A stretch of 64,000 nucleotides of DNA from Micromonospora sediminimaris. Its GTDB lineage: Bacteria; Actinomycetota; Actinomycetes; Mycobacteriales; Micromonosporaceae. The notes under the pieces are model-generated. The model did not search any database and was not told the origin of the DNA. It saw nothing but the letters and a program-made list of their open reading frames with translations. The DNA is taken from the NCBI GenBank assembly GCA_900112325.1, contig FOLJ01000022.1, positions 1-64,000 of the forward strand, read 5' to 3'. How positions within the stretch are numbered: the first letter of the stretch is position 1; the number at the start of each line of letters is the position of its first letter. Made by a program: the position numbers and the translations under genes. Positions 24,901 through 32,109 of the stretch are shown in pieces.

Positions 24901-26342
24901 AGCCAGATCTTACCGAAGCCCAACTCGTTCGGCCCGAACGTGACCGCCAGCCGGTACGTTCCGGCGCCCCGGGTCCGGTAGACCATCGTCGGGATGTAGT
25001 CGGCTAGGGCGTAGTTCCAGGTGTTCGCCGTGCCATCGGGCGCGGTGATGGTGACAACGAAGCGGTTGGACGGCTCACTCAGCTCGGTCAGGCCGAGACT
25101 GATCCACTCGTTAGCCGCCGCCGTGAACGGAAACTCGGTCGCCTGCTGCGGCACGGTGATCTGGAACGGCACGCCCGCGCCATTCTTCGTCAGGTTCGTA
25201 CCGGCGAGCGTCGTGGACGCCGCGATCGCGACCTGCCCCGCCGCGCCGTCGTTCGGCTTGATCACCATCGCGTACGTGCCGGTGGTAGGCATGGCCGGCA
25301 GGTCCTGGCTCAGCGGCGCACCGGCCCAGATGTCGAGCGGGTCGCCCAGCGCTCCGCGGGCGAAGTTGCCGCCGTACGGGGTGAACATCCATAGCGCCGA
25401 ACGAACAGGAATGGTGTTGTTCGAGGTCTGTAGGTTGAGTCGCTCGCCGGCGGTCCCGTCGATCAGCAGGAGTGCCGCCTTGCCGGCCGGGATGGTGGCG
25501 GCGATCGCCGGACCGTCCTTGGCCAGCCGGCCCGCGTAAACCAGGTCACGCATGACGAACCCGCGCGGTGAGACGAGGAAATCTTCCGAACTGACCGCCA
25601 CGCCACCGGGGGTACGCACGCTGATTCGTCCCGCGGACGCCGCGTCGGGCACCCGTATCCGCAGGCTCGTCGCACTCGCCTGCTCCACCCGCGCGACCGT
25701 CCGGTGGAACTGCACCACGTTGCGGCTCGCCACCGGGTCAAAGCCTGTTCCGGTGATGGTGACAATCTCGTTGCGGTTGCCGCGGTCCGTGGACACCTCG
25801 GTGATCTGCGGCTTGGTCACCCCACGCGCCAGCGTGAACGGCGTCGGGCTCGTCGCCGCCTCGCCGCCGGTCGCCACCCGCACCACACCGTCGGTGACGC
25901 CGGCAGGGATCTCAATGGTCAGCCGGTTGGCGTTGGCCGTGGTAACCGTCGCGGGAATGCCATCGACGGTGACGTCGTTGTCGGCCGCCGCCGGAGCGAA
26001 TCCCGTGCCCTGAATCTCCACCCTCGTGCCGACCGGGCCACGCGCCGGCACCAGAGCGAAGATCGTGACACGAGACGCCGGTACCCGATCGGTGCGCAAC
26101 AGGTTGCCGGCTTCGTCATACCGGTTGACGGCCGCATCGGTACCGTCGCTAGTCGCAACGAGCTGGCCTGCGGCATCGTAAAAGTGCTCTAGCGGCCCGG
26201 CCTGCCCGGCTGCAAGCCGGGCACCCGGCTCCGGGACGGCAGCCAACGCAGGCGTCGGGGCCTGCGCGAAGCCAAGGCCGAGCGTGACGACGACCAGCGC
26301 CGAGAGACGGATACGCAGACGGAAGCCACGCGTAGCGCTCAT
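18942..26342 (-). CDS. Giant secreted RHS/YD-repeat toxin with Hint domain and NucA/NucB-like nuclease tip
   Basis: A 2466-residue polymorphic toxin. Order: signal peptide (VVVTLGLGFAQAPTPALA); an isolated YD repeat (55-85); two IPT/TIG domains (about 90-265, with GTRVEIQGTGF and NEIVTITGTGF); a long beta-rich region of PPC-like repeats (to about 1000); a carboxypeptidase-regulatory-like beta domain (VVGKVLDTRGQPLAKVTVSA); a DUF6531-type entry (DPVDPATGLLVDESVDLVID); many YD/RHS repeats (about 1300-2100); the RHS core end (RYTGREDDGTGLYYYRSRYY, FISEDPIG); a Hint module (about 2182-2333, from FTPETLVQMADG to EPVLVHN); and a 130-residue tip with WEEYPFASTREGG, the signature of NucA/NucB deoxyribonucleases. 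It heads a four-gene operon with immunity, protease and peroxidase genes. Confidence 0.93.
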   Translation of the reverse strand: MSATRGFRLRIRLSALVVVTLGLGFAQAPTPALAAVPEPGARLAAGQAGPLEHFYDAAGQLVATSDGTDAAVNRYDEAGNLLRTDRVPASRVTIFALVPARGPVGTRVEIQGTGFAPAAADNDVTVDGIPATVTTANANRLTIEIPAGVTDGVVRVATGGEAATSPTPFTLARGVTKPQITEVSTDRGNRNEIVTITGTGFDPVASRNVVQFHRTVARVEQASATSLRIRVPDAASAGRISVRTPGGVAVSSEDFLVSPRGFVMRDLVYAGRLAKDGPAIAATIPAGKAALLLIDGTAGERLNLQTSNNTIPVRSALWMFTPYGGNFARGALGDPLDIWAGAPLSQDLPAMPTTGTYAMVIKPNDGAAGQVAIAASTTLAGTNLTKNGAGVPFQITVPQQATEFPFTAAANEWISLGLTELSEPSNRFVVTITAPDGTANTWNYALADYIPTMVYRTRGAGTYRLAVTFGPNELGFGKIWLSSVINGSTLGVNGAEASLRIERPGQSVRLPFEGIAGQDLQLGFSENLLQQNDRPYYPGALLIEPDEVQRELPRGWPEARSLPTLRKTGTHHLLITGWQAVGTVKAWLSTSIDGGTLASNTRSSVTIDRPGRDAEFFFDGTAGRPISMGTINNAIPGEVTLRLFRPNGSQVSLGSGRSFDIAALPDTGRYRLQVDPESPGTGRVNVYAAEAIDVGEMALDTAIPAPVELPGQRVVGRFAGQVGQRLSLGTRTPMANLTVRVYRPDNSLLTSANIDTRFGLDLPALTVSGEHRIEITTFNRETGDLTLFLSTEADAGDFTVDGANKTITIARPAQNARLTFTANAGDRIDMNIVALGLEGGGAFYYTLVGPDGRVLANHWWPVRFREQLPTLTATGVHTLILDPGTGATGTIELGLKNRTTPLVPRTADRKALTEPRPVTPVCDTEPETALVPSAPAPGQADAAPKPKPAASACQVATGWKPDARHLDGGDWVTGEWTPPHRDRALQFPVGMTGVVGKVLDTRGQPLAKVTVSAAGKRAVTDAKGRFALADVPGGHLSLRVDGRTAEGEYGVFDIGVEVERGQVLVLPHTIYLPEIDPADTVQVPSPTTTEVVLTTKAIPGLEVRIPAGTVIRDADGNVVRELSLTPVPIDRPPFPLPPTKVPVYFSVQPGGGVLFPEGATIVYPNYTKEAPGTRTQFWNYDPDGRGWHIYGHGTVSRDGRRIVPDKDVRFYRLTGAMTAVPGMNPPPRAPVANGVRVADPVDPATGLLVDESVDLVIDDILPIEIKRTYQQGDQDARVFGTGMNFNYGIFPWSPGSIGNFDFQTFDLIQPDGSKIHYTRTTPGTDYAGAVFRAAPTPTKYDGSTVAWNGDGWDVTLRDGTVIVLGDEAPVQAIRDKYGNTTTITRATAGPGTDGKVRQNGAITQITSPSGRWVRFSYDSANPPRISAIEDNIGRRVSYTYHGTGHLKTVTNPDGGVTEYTWDTAGRMKTARDPRGTEFMVNEYDNQGRVESQRAADGGLTEFEYTTAGGAITETRMTDPRGHVRRFTFNAHGAVLTDTRAFGTGRAQTVRTEYDDSGVRPVATVDALDRRTTYDYDDAGQVQEITYLAGTPQARSEVFERNGPHGELTKFTDTFGNSTSVDLDGRGATRSVTDATNRRTTYEVNAAGLITKEIDPGQRETTYEYADADPVTITDPDGRSLRAGFDAIGRPVYEVDGRGAATETAWAHHGKARSVTDPLGHTTVFEYNANGMLHIVTDPRGGETVYDYNEMDLLEKITDPLGRAETFGYDRNGNLTRHTSRRQIVTEHDYDELNRPGQTRVGGTTVDYTFDLADRLRGTTDSQAGTTTLEYDDFDRVRSEITPQGTVDYSYGTTVRDRTMTLPDGATRHVYDANGALSEIHRNGTQVTAITRDAVGRPERVGAPGEGVHQVYNYNHAGQVKSITYQAGTTVLGELVYDYDAAGLPIRTSGSYSRPVLPAPFGPATYDAANRIDTLDDVDVTYDADGNLTSDGETTYTWSPRGELSSLSRPGLSATFGYATDGRRTARTIGAATTNYLYDGANPVQEKVAGAVTATMTGAGFDGWHLRESGGTTKRFLTDGVGSTVALVDDAGAGAQYAYDPFGTTSVTGDDGGNPYRYTGREDDGTGLYYYRSRYYSPVLQRFISEDPIGITSGESNPYTYALNRPTALNDPLGTKPARPGGGRSCSTPNSFTPETLVQMADGSRKRIADVRLGDRVLAGDPETGQTAARTVTGVITGDGVKRLVDIAVDTDGDGAADGTLTATDGHPFWMPEPGEWREAKDLRTGGLLQTGAGTHVQITAIQHRTDVQRVHNLTVDDLHTYHVVVGGEPVLVHNTNAPRIFAVGCNGDTEVLPVHEINRNRYPDVADNFENAIRNGHSPIVTRQTGRSNVRANRNAAQAGEPRPDSLGRNLSWEEYPFASTREGGAGAQLRLIDRTQNTSHGRDSLWPFLRDNGVANGDRYYVRVN

Positions 26343-26522
26343 TGATCCCCCGTTAGATCAATTGGTCAACGGCGACGTCGACACCCATTGCGATGAAGTT
26401 CGTCGATCGCCGCGGTGCGAACCCACCGTAGCGGCATCAACGCAATCTGTCATCCCCCGGTAGGGATCGGTTGGCCATGTGGAGGCCGCAGCGGCCGCGC
26501 GCAGGCAGGCGGGCAGCGCGTG

Positions 26523-26879
26523 ATGCGGACGGCCGCTACCGTGACGACCATGGCCAGGATTCCACGGTGGACCATCATCCTCGCCGTTGCCGTGGTCGCC
26601 TCTGCCGCCGGTACGGCCGTACTCGGCTCGGTCCTCACGGCGGGCCCGGACCGGCCGGACCGGGCCGAGGTCATCGCCGCGCTGCGGCGGGATCCACGCA
26701 CGGCCGACGTGCCCGACCCGGCGGCCGAGTGCGTGGCGGACTGGTACCTCACTTACGCTCCCGACGACCAACTGGCAGCGCTGCTCGACGGCGCGGACGG
26801 TGTTGACGCCACCACCGAGGTCAACCTCTCCCCGCAGGCACAGACCGCAATCCTCGAGTGCCTCAAGGAAGCCACATGA
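26523..26879 (+). CDS. Small membrane-anchored protein of unknown function
   Basis: A 118-residue protein with an N-terminal hydrophobic helix (WTIILAVAVVASAAGTAVLG) after a basic start, so it is either anchored or secreted. The rest is acidic with two cysteines (AAECVADWYL, ILECLKEAT) that could form an exported disulfide, and a helix DDQLAALLDGADG. Translation could also begin at the ATG at 26550, which still keeps the signal. It is divergent from the RHS gene with a 180-base gap and belongs to the integrated element. Not recognised; it might be a second immunity or accessory factor. Confidence 0.5.
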   Translation: MRTAATVTTMARIPRWTIILAVAVVASAAGTAVLGSVLTAGPDRPDRAEVIAALRRDPRTADVPDPAAECVADWYLTYAPDDQLAALLDGADGVDATTEVNLSPQAQTAILECLKEAT

Positions 26880-27328
26880 CTGGTCCGCCTACTGACGGCA
26901 GCAAGAATGTCCGGCAACGACGACACAAGACGCCGGGCTCAGCGATGGCTCTACAAGATCCTGGGCGGCTCAAACACGCAGCGGACTGGCACCGGCGGCT
27001 TGTCGAGGCGCGGCCAGCCGAACGGCTTGAGCGCGCAGGGCGGGACTTGACCGCCAGACATGTGGCACAGCTGTGGTCGCGCTTCGCCAGGACACTCGGC
27101 GCGCCGGAATCAAGATCGCCGGAGCCGGTCTCTGGCGGTGCCGCTGCCTCACGGCACGCGCTACCTCTGGCCTTCGACGACAGTCACTACCCGGCCCTCG
27201 GGTGGGCCGCCGCCCCGCCAGCCAGCGGATCGCCAGAAGGCACACGTGGCGAGCGCCGGTCGATAGGCCCGTATCGGCAGGTTGGTCGGCGTCGGTGGAA
27301 CAGGTGACTCCACGAGAAGGGCACGGTC
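26880..27328. other. Gene-poor stretch before the integrase
   Basis: These 449 bases contain overlapping open frames on both strands but none with recognisable similarity, a good ribosome binding site or consistent codon bias. Excisionase or replication genes, which often precede the integrase in such elements, are not visible. They may have decayed here. Confidence 0.45.
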
Positions 27329-28913
27329 ATGGCGAGGTCAGAGGTGATTTTCAAACGGTGCGGGTGCCGGGACGACCAGCGGCGGCGATTGGAGCAGTCC
27401 TGCCCCCGATTGGGCGAACGTGGCCACGGCACCTGGTACTTCCACTGCTCCGCCACGAATCTGCTCGGCCAGCGGGAGCGGGCCCGTCGTGGTGGCTACC
27501 CCTCGCAGGCCGCCGCCCGCCACGCCCGCGACGAATGGCTGAACAGCACCGAGGCGGACCGGACGGCACAGGGCTGGACGGTCGAACGGTGGCTGCGACA
27601 CTGGCTCGACAACCGCACCACGATCCGACCCACCACGCGCTTTCACTACACCCGCGACGTCGAGAACGTCCTCATCCCGCAGCTCGGCCGACAACCGCCT
27701 GGCCGACCTCGACGCCCCGCTCCTGCGCACCGTGTTCGCGCACATAGCGACCACCAGGAACAGCAAGGGCCGCCCCCAGTCCGCCTCGGCGATGCACCAC
27801 CTGCGCATCACCCTGCGCGCCGCCCTCAACCTCGCGGTCAAGGAAGGCGTCCTGGACTGCAACCCGGCGCGGCACATCGAGATCACCGGCTACCAGCAAC
27901 CCTACGCCAAAGTCTGGACCGACGCCCGCGTCGCCTCCTGGGAACAGACCGGCGCCCGGCCGGCCGTGGCGGTCTGGACCGCCGACCAGCTCGCCGAGTT
28001 CCTCAGCGCCGTGAACGACGACCCCCTGTTCGCCCTCTGGTGGCTCGCCGGCCTGCGCGGACTGCGCCGTGGCGAGTTGTGCGGGCTGCGGTGGTCCGAC
28101 ATCGACCTCCACCGCGGCGTCCTGACCATCGAACGTAACCGCACCACCGCCGGCTACCACGTCGTCGAAGGCCAACCGAAGACCCCGGCCGGGCGGCGGT
28201 CGGTCGCCCTCGACAAACGCAGCGTGCAGATCCTGCGCGTGCACCGCCGCCACGAGCAGGACCGAAAGGCGGAGGCGGCGGAGAACGGCACGCCGTGGAC
28301 CGACAGCGGATACGTGTTCACCCGCTCAGACGGCAAACCGATCAACCCGAACTACGCCACCACCCGCTTCCGAATCCTCGTCCGCCGAGCCGGGCTGCCC
28401 CCGGTACGGCTGCACGACCTGCGCCACGGCGCCGCGTCCCTCGCCCACGAGGCCGGTGCCGACCTGAAAACCCTGCAGGATCTGCTCGGGCACTCCAGCA
28501 TCGTGGTCACCGCCGACACCTACACCAGCGTCCTGCCACAGATCCAACGCCGCTGCGCCGACGCCACCACCCAACTAGTCCTCAACGCCGCCCGCCGGAC
28601 CCGCAAGAAGATCAAGACCAAGGCCCGCAAGAACCGGCCCGACCGCGGCCCCAAAGCCGGCACCCCAGCGCCGACGAAACCGAAAACACGTGCTCCGGCC
28701 CCAACGAAACGCAAGCAGACCGCAAAGCCGCAGGTCACTTCTCGACAAACCCCCGAGAAAGCCGCTTCCGGGGCCGCACCCACATCGCACCCACATCGCA
28801 CCCACGCGACACCCACCGTCCACACCGGGCGGACAGCAGGGAGGGCCCGAACCGCGTTCCCGCAGCCCGGACCCCTTATGATCTTGCGCGCCCGAAGGGA
28901 CTCGAACCCCTAA
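27329..28913 (+). pseudogene. Tyrosine integrase of the tRNA-Arg element, frameshifted
   Basis: The first part (ATG at 27329, AGAAGG upstream) encodes an Arg/Cys-rich start (VIFKRCGCRDD), an AP2-like arm-binding region and the core-binding start ending in NVLIPQLGR near 27690. There the phase changes and the next frame continues LADLDAPLLRTVFAHIATTR. The catalytic domain is complete: Arg in GLRRGELCGLRWSD, HxxR in LHDLRHGAASL, His in LLGHSSIVVT and the Tyr in ADTYTSVL. The C-terminus is a long basic Lys/Pro tail that runs into the att repeat, so its last residues (RARRDSNP) are encoded by the tRNA copy. A single indel at about 27690 separates the two halves; sequencing error or programmed shift are alternatives. 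Confidence 0.88.
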
Positions 28914-28930
28914 CCTTCTGATCCGTAGTC
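28886..28930 (-). repeat. Right attachment site: 45-bp repeat inside intact tRNA-Arg
   Basis: Identical to 14727-14771. It covers the 3' portion of the tRNA-Arg from the anticodon stem-loop to one base beyond the discriminator. The integrase frame ends inside it. Confidence 0.9.
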
Positions 28931-28959
28931 AGATGCTCTATCCGTTGAGCTACGGGCGC
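28887..28959 (-). tRNA. tRNA-Arg (anticodon ACG)
   Basis: The minus strand folds as a full cloverleaf of 73 bases: acceptor GCGCCCG/CGGGCGC, D arm GCTC/GAGC, anticodon stem TCTGA/TCAGA with loop CTACGGA, and T arm AGGGG-TTCGAGT-CCCTT. CCA is not encoded. It is the integration target of the element to its left. Confidence 0.95.
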
Positions 28960-28994
28960 TGGTGCTCGGCCAGTCTACACACCCGGCCTTCGCG

Positions 28995-29085
28995 CGGAGA
29001 CTCCGGGATTCGAACCCGGGAGGGGCTTTAAGACCCCAACCGCATTAGCAGTGCGGCGCCATAGACCAGACTAGGCGAAGTCTCC
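28995..29085 (-). tRNA. tRNA-Ser (anticodon GCT)
   Basis: The minus strand gives a class II tRNA of 91 bases: acceptor GGAGACT/AGTCTCC, anticodon stem CCGCA/TGCGG with loop CTGCTAA, a long variable arm (GGGGTCTTAAAGCCCC) and T arm with GGTTCGAATCC. CCA is not encoded. Confidence 0.95.
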
Positions 29086-29227
29086 CAGGTGGCCCGCAGA
29101 CCACCGCGCCCGAGGATACAGGCCGCGCCCGGCCGGGAGCAAAGCGACTACCGGAACGAGTTGCGCCCAGTGATCCCAGACGGCTCCCCGCTGTGCATTG
29201 GTGTGATCAGGACTACGCTCCATCGGC

Positions 29228-31090
29228 ATGCAGGAGCAGCCGCCCAGCGAGCAGAACCGCCGTGAGCCTGCTGAGGGAGCCCGCCGACGCACCGCGAAGG
29301 CGACCTTCACGCCGCCTCCGGCACCGACACCGTCGCCACCGGAGGAGCAGGAGGATCCGACCGGGTCCCGTCCTCGACGGTCGAAGGCGGCACCGAGCGT
29401 GCTCTTTCAGCCGCCACCGACGCCGGAGCAGCCGCTGCCGCGCCAGTCCGGGCCGGCCGCGTCCCGGCCTTCGGCCACGCCGGTGCCGCCGTTCACCGGG
29501 GTGACGGAGGCGGCGGGCCAGAGCGAGCGCACGGCTTCACCGGCGAGCCGAAAGGTCGGGGAAGCCACGTCGGTACCTGCGTCGCGTCGCCGTGGTAGCA
29601 CCGGCCAGCCGCCGGCAGCGGGTTCGGACTCCGTTGGAACGGACGGGACTCCGGCTGACGCCCGACCCGCCCGCCGGAAGTCGGCCAGGCGCGAGACATC
29701 GCCGCAGCAGGTTGGATCTGCCGACCCCGTTTCCAGCCTTGGAGCCCCGGCCACCGACCCCTCAGCCTTCGACACCACGGAGACGGACAGCGGGACTACC
29801 GACGCCGAAAGGACCGCCCGGACGACCGATTCCCCCTCCGTTGACACTGGCAAGCCGGCCGCCGAGGGGACGGGCGGGGCAGCGGCCGGCCCCGCTGCGG
29901 CCGGAAGGGCTCCGGCACGGAAAGCGGCCAAGACGACGGCGGCGCAGAGAAGGGTGCGGGCGAGCGACGAGAGGGCACCCGAGGCGACCGGCGAGGCGAC
30001 CGGCGAGGCGACCGGCGTCGAGAAGGCGACGAGGAAGGCTACCCGGCGAACGGCAACCGGCGCGGCTACCGCCCCGGGCGAGGCTGGTCCGACGGCGTCG
30101 GGTACCGAAACGGCGGCGGCCAGTGCCGAGGCAGCACCGGTCAAGGCAGCCCGGAAAGCCACGAAGAGGGCTCCCCGTAAGAGGACCACCAGCGAAGCGG
30201 CCAGCGGCAACCCGACCGCCAGCGAGACGACCGCCACCAGCGGCACGGCGACCACCAGCGAGACAGCCATCAGCGGCACGACCACCAGAAAGACGACGGC
30301 CAGCGGACCGGCCACAAGCGCGACGACCACCGACGGAGTGGTTGGCGAGCCCGGGTCAGCGCCGGGCAGTGCCGTCTTGGTGCCGGCGGCCGGGGCCGCA
30401 CCGTTCGGCGACGGCAGCGGGCGCGACATTTCGGGGCGTACGCCGGAATCGGAGCTGGGGATGCTCGTGACGCGGGTCGTCGACCATCCGGGCTTCGCCC
30501 CGGAGCTACTGGCCCTGACCGCGGTGGAGGTCCTCGGGCCCGGCGCGGCCGAGTGGGGCCGGCGGCTGCGGGAGTTGTACCCGGGGGCGCGGGCGGACGG
30601 GCTGGCCCGGCTGGCCAACCGGCGCTTCGTCCGGCAGGCCGGCGTCGGTGGGGCGACCGCCGCGTTGAGCGGAGTCTTCGCGCCGGTGGTCGAACTGGCG
30701 GCGGTGCTCTGGTCGCAGGCGAACCTGGTGCTGCACCTGGCGGCGGCGTACGGCCATGATGCGGCGCATCCGGACCGGGCGGCGGAACTGCTGATGTTGG
30801 CCCAGGTACACCCGGACCTGGCGAGCGCGGAGGCGGCGGTGGCGGCGGCGCGGGCGGCGCAGAGACCGGAGGATAAGCCCGGACTCCGCGCGGTCGAGGC
30901 GGCCTGGCGGCTGGCGGCCCCGCTGGCCGCGCAGGCGGGTGGCTGGCTGGCGCTGCGGCTGGTGTCCCGGCTGCTGCCGGGTACGGCGGCACTGACCGCA
31001 GCGGCCGGCAACTCGGCGGGGGCCGAACGCCTGGCCGCCCGAGCCGCCACCCTCTACCGCCCACCCCACCGCCCACCCCGTGAGCCGTGA
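29228..31090 (+). CDS. EcsC-like protein with a very long disordered N-terminal region
   Basis: A 620-residue protein. The first about 400 residues are low-complexity: Pro-rich to residue 100, then Ala/Thr/Lys/Arg-rich with imperfect repeats such as EATGEATGEATG and runs of TTSETAISGTTT and ARKATKRAPRKR, reminiscent of histone-H1-like tails. The C-terminal 200 residues are folded, with ELLALTAVEVLGPGAAEW, VRQAGVGGATAALSGVFAPVVE and a Trp/Ala-rich amphipathic end, matching EcsC-family proteins. The family function is unclear; the basic tail could bind nucleic acid or the membrane surface. It starts 142 bases from the tRNA-Ser. The repeats make this gene prone to length change. Confidence 0.7.
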   Translation: MQEQPPSEQNRREPAEGARRRTAKATFTPPPAPTPSPPEEQEDPTGSRPRRSKAAPSVLFQPPPTPEQPLPRQSGPAASRPSATPVPPFTGVTEAAGQSERTASPASRKVGEATSVPASRRRGSTGQPPAAGSDSVGTDGTPADARPARRKSARRETSPQQVGSADPVSSLGAPATDPSAFDTTETDSGTTDAERTARTTDSPSVDTGKPAAEGTGGAAAGPAAAGRAPARKAAKTTAAQRRVRASDERAPEATGEATGEATGVEKATRKATRRTATGAATAPGEAGPTASGTETAAASAEAAPVKAARKATKRAPRKRTTSEAASGNPTASETTATSGTATTSETAISGTTTRKTTASGPATSATTTDGVVGEPGSAPGSAVLVPAAGAAPFGDGSGRDISGRTPESELGMLVTRVVDHPGFAPELLALTAVEVLGPGAAEWGRRLRELYPGARADGLARLANRRFVRQAGVGGATAALSGVFAPVVELAAVLWSQANLVLHLAAAYGHDAAHPDRAAELLMLAQVHPDLASAEAAVAAARAAQRPEDKPGLRAVEAAWRLAAPLAAQAGGWLALRLVSRLLPGTAALTAAAGNSAGAERLAARAATLYRPPHRPPREP

Positions 31091-31094
31091 GCCG

Positions 31095-31154
31095 GTTGAC
31101 CAAGAAGTTTCGTCACGACACGCCAGGCGGACAGACGCAAACCTCTTGATCGAC
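31095..31154. terminator. Hairpin with conserved GTTGA(C/T)CA outer arm
   Basis: The arm 31095-31114, beginning GTTGACCAAGAAGTTT, pairs with 31134-31154, ending CCTCTTGATCGAC, with a few mismatches. It separates the EcsC-like gene and the convergent CAAX protease gene and belongs to a family of four similar hairpins in this window. Confidence 0.65.
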
Positions 31155-31183
31155 TTCGAAAAGGCGGCCCGGGACTGGACTGG

Positions 31184-31993
31184 TCAGAGCCAGGTGAACC
31201 ATTCTCGGGGTAGCAGGGCGTAGCCGAGGAAGGCGACGATGTCGAGCAGGGCGTGGGCCACGATCAGCGGCATCACCCGGCGGGTACGCAGGTAGAAGAG
31301 GCTGAACACCACCCCCATCACCGCGTTGCCGAGGAACGCGCCGAACCCCTGGTAGAGGTGGTACGAGGCGCGCAGCAGCGCGCTCGTGGCGATGATCGCG
31401 CCGACCCGCCACTGGAGCTGACGCAGCCGGGTCATCAGGTAGCCGACCACGATCACCTCCTCCAGGATGCTGTTCTGGAACGCGGCGAGGATCAGTACCG
31501 GCACCGTCCACCACAGGTCGGGCAGGGCGGCCGGCACCAGGGTGGCGTTGATGCCGAGCTGGGCCGCCGCCCAGAACAGCGCCAGGCCGGGGAGGCCGAT
31601 CAGCGCCGCCAGACCGGCGCCCCGGGCCAGGTCGGACCCGGGTCGTCCGAAGTCCAGGCCGAGGGTCCGTACCGGATCGCCGGGGTCCCGCGCCAGCAGG
31701 TGTACGGCGAGCAGCACCGGCAGCAGCGCGAAGACGATGCCGAGCAGTTGGTACGTCAGGTCCAGGTAGGGGCGGGCCGACGCGGAGGTGTTCAAGGCGG
31801 CGGTCTGCCGCGACAGGCCCCCCTCGGCGGTCAACTTCGCGATGATCGACACGGCGGCGTAGACGGCCGACTGGCCGAGGGAGAGGCCGAGTACCAGCAT
31901 CGTCTCGACGCCGAGTGTCCGGCGGGACACCGGACGGGTGAGCTCAACTGTCACCGGACCACTCTGCCCGACCGGAGGCGCTCCCGGTGACAC
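31184..31993 (-). CDS. CPBP (CAAX-type) intramembrane metalloprotease
   Basis: A 269-residue membrane protein with about seven hydrophobic segments. The catalytic motif of the family is visible as ILEEVIVVGYL (EE pair), with the later metal-ligand histidines in RASYHLYQGF and VAHALLDIVAFLGYAL. Such proteases may process membrane proteins or modify signal molecules; some protect producers from peptide toxins. The first about 13 residues are polar, and a GTG at 31954 (VTVELTRPV) is an alternative start. The longer form would overlap the upstream region of the divergent flavohemoprotein gene. Confidence 0.85.
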   Translation of the reverse strand: MSPGAPPVGQSGPVTVELTRPVSRRTLGVETMLVLGLSLGQSAVYAAVSIIAKLTAEGGLSRQTAALNTSASARPYLDLTYQLLGIVFALLPVLLAVHLLARDPGDPVRTLGLDFGRPGSDLARGAGLAALIGLPGLALFWAAAQLGINATLVPAALPDLWWTVPVLILAAFQNSILEEVIVVGYLMTRLRQLQWRVGAIIATSALLRASYHLYQGFGAFLGNAVMGVVFSLFYLRTRRVMPLIVAHALLDIVAFLGYALLPREWFTWL

Positions 31994-32109
31994 CCGCCCA
32001 CCGGCGAACAGCCCTCACGATGCGATCGCACATTCTGTGCGACCTTCATGCACGCTCCGTGGAGATTCTGTCTGGGCCCGATCCGCCGTCAGAAGAAGGA
32101 GCGCCCCCG

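Larger units (their letters stand above)
14727..28930. mobile_element. Integrated element in tRNA-Arg(ACG), about 14.2 kb
   Basis: A perfect 45-bp direct repeat (14727-14771 and 28886-28930) bounds the region. The right copy is inside an intact tRNA-Arg gene, the left copy is only a 3' fragment, and a tyrosine integrase gene reads into the right copy. This is the classical architecture of an actinomycete integrative element. Cargo: a decayed transposase, a DyP peroxidase, a subtilisin-like protease, a SUKH protein, a giant RHS toxin gene, a small membrane protein and the integrase. No replication, excisionase or FtsK/Tra transfer gene is recognisable, and the integrase is frameshifted, so the element is probably immobile now. 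Confidence 0.88.

Noticed and set aside
18942-26342. Possibility that the giant protein is a plain cell-wall YD-repeat adhesin
   Set aside because: The Hint domain, the nuclease-like tip and the adjacent SUKH gene identify it as a polymorphic toxin.
26880-27328. Excisionase or replication initiator upstream of the integrase
   Set aside because: Frames on both strands were inspected and none shows a helix-turn-helix or Rep motif.
29991-30330. Tandem-looking repeats that could suggest a CRISPR or satellite array
   Set aside because: The units are short, in frame and code for low-complexity Ala/Thr-rich protein; there are no regular spacers.
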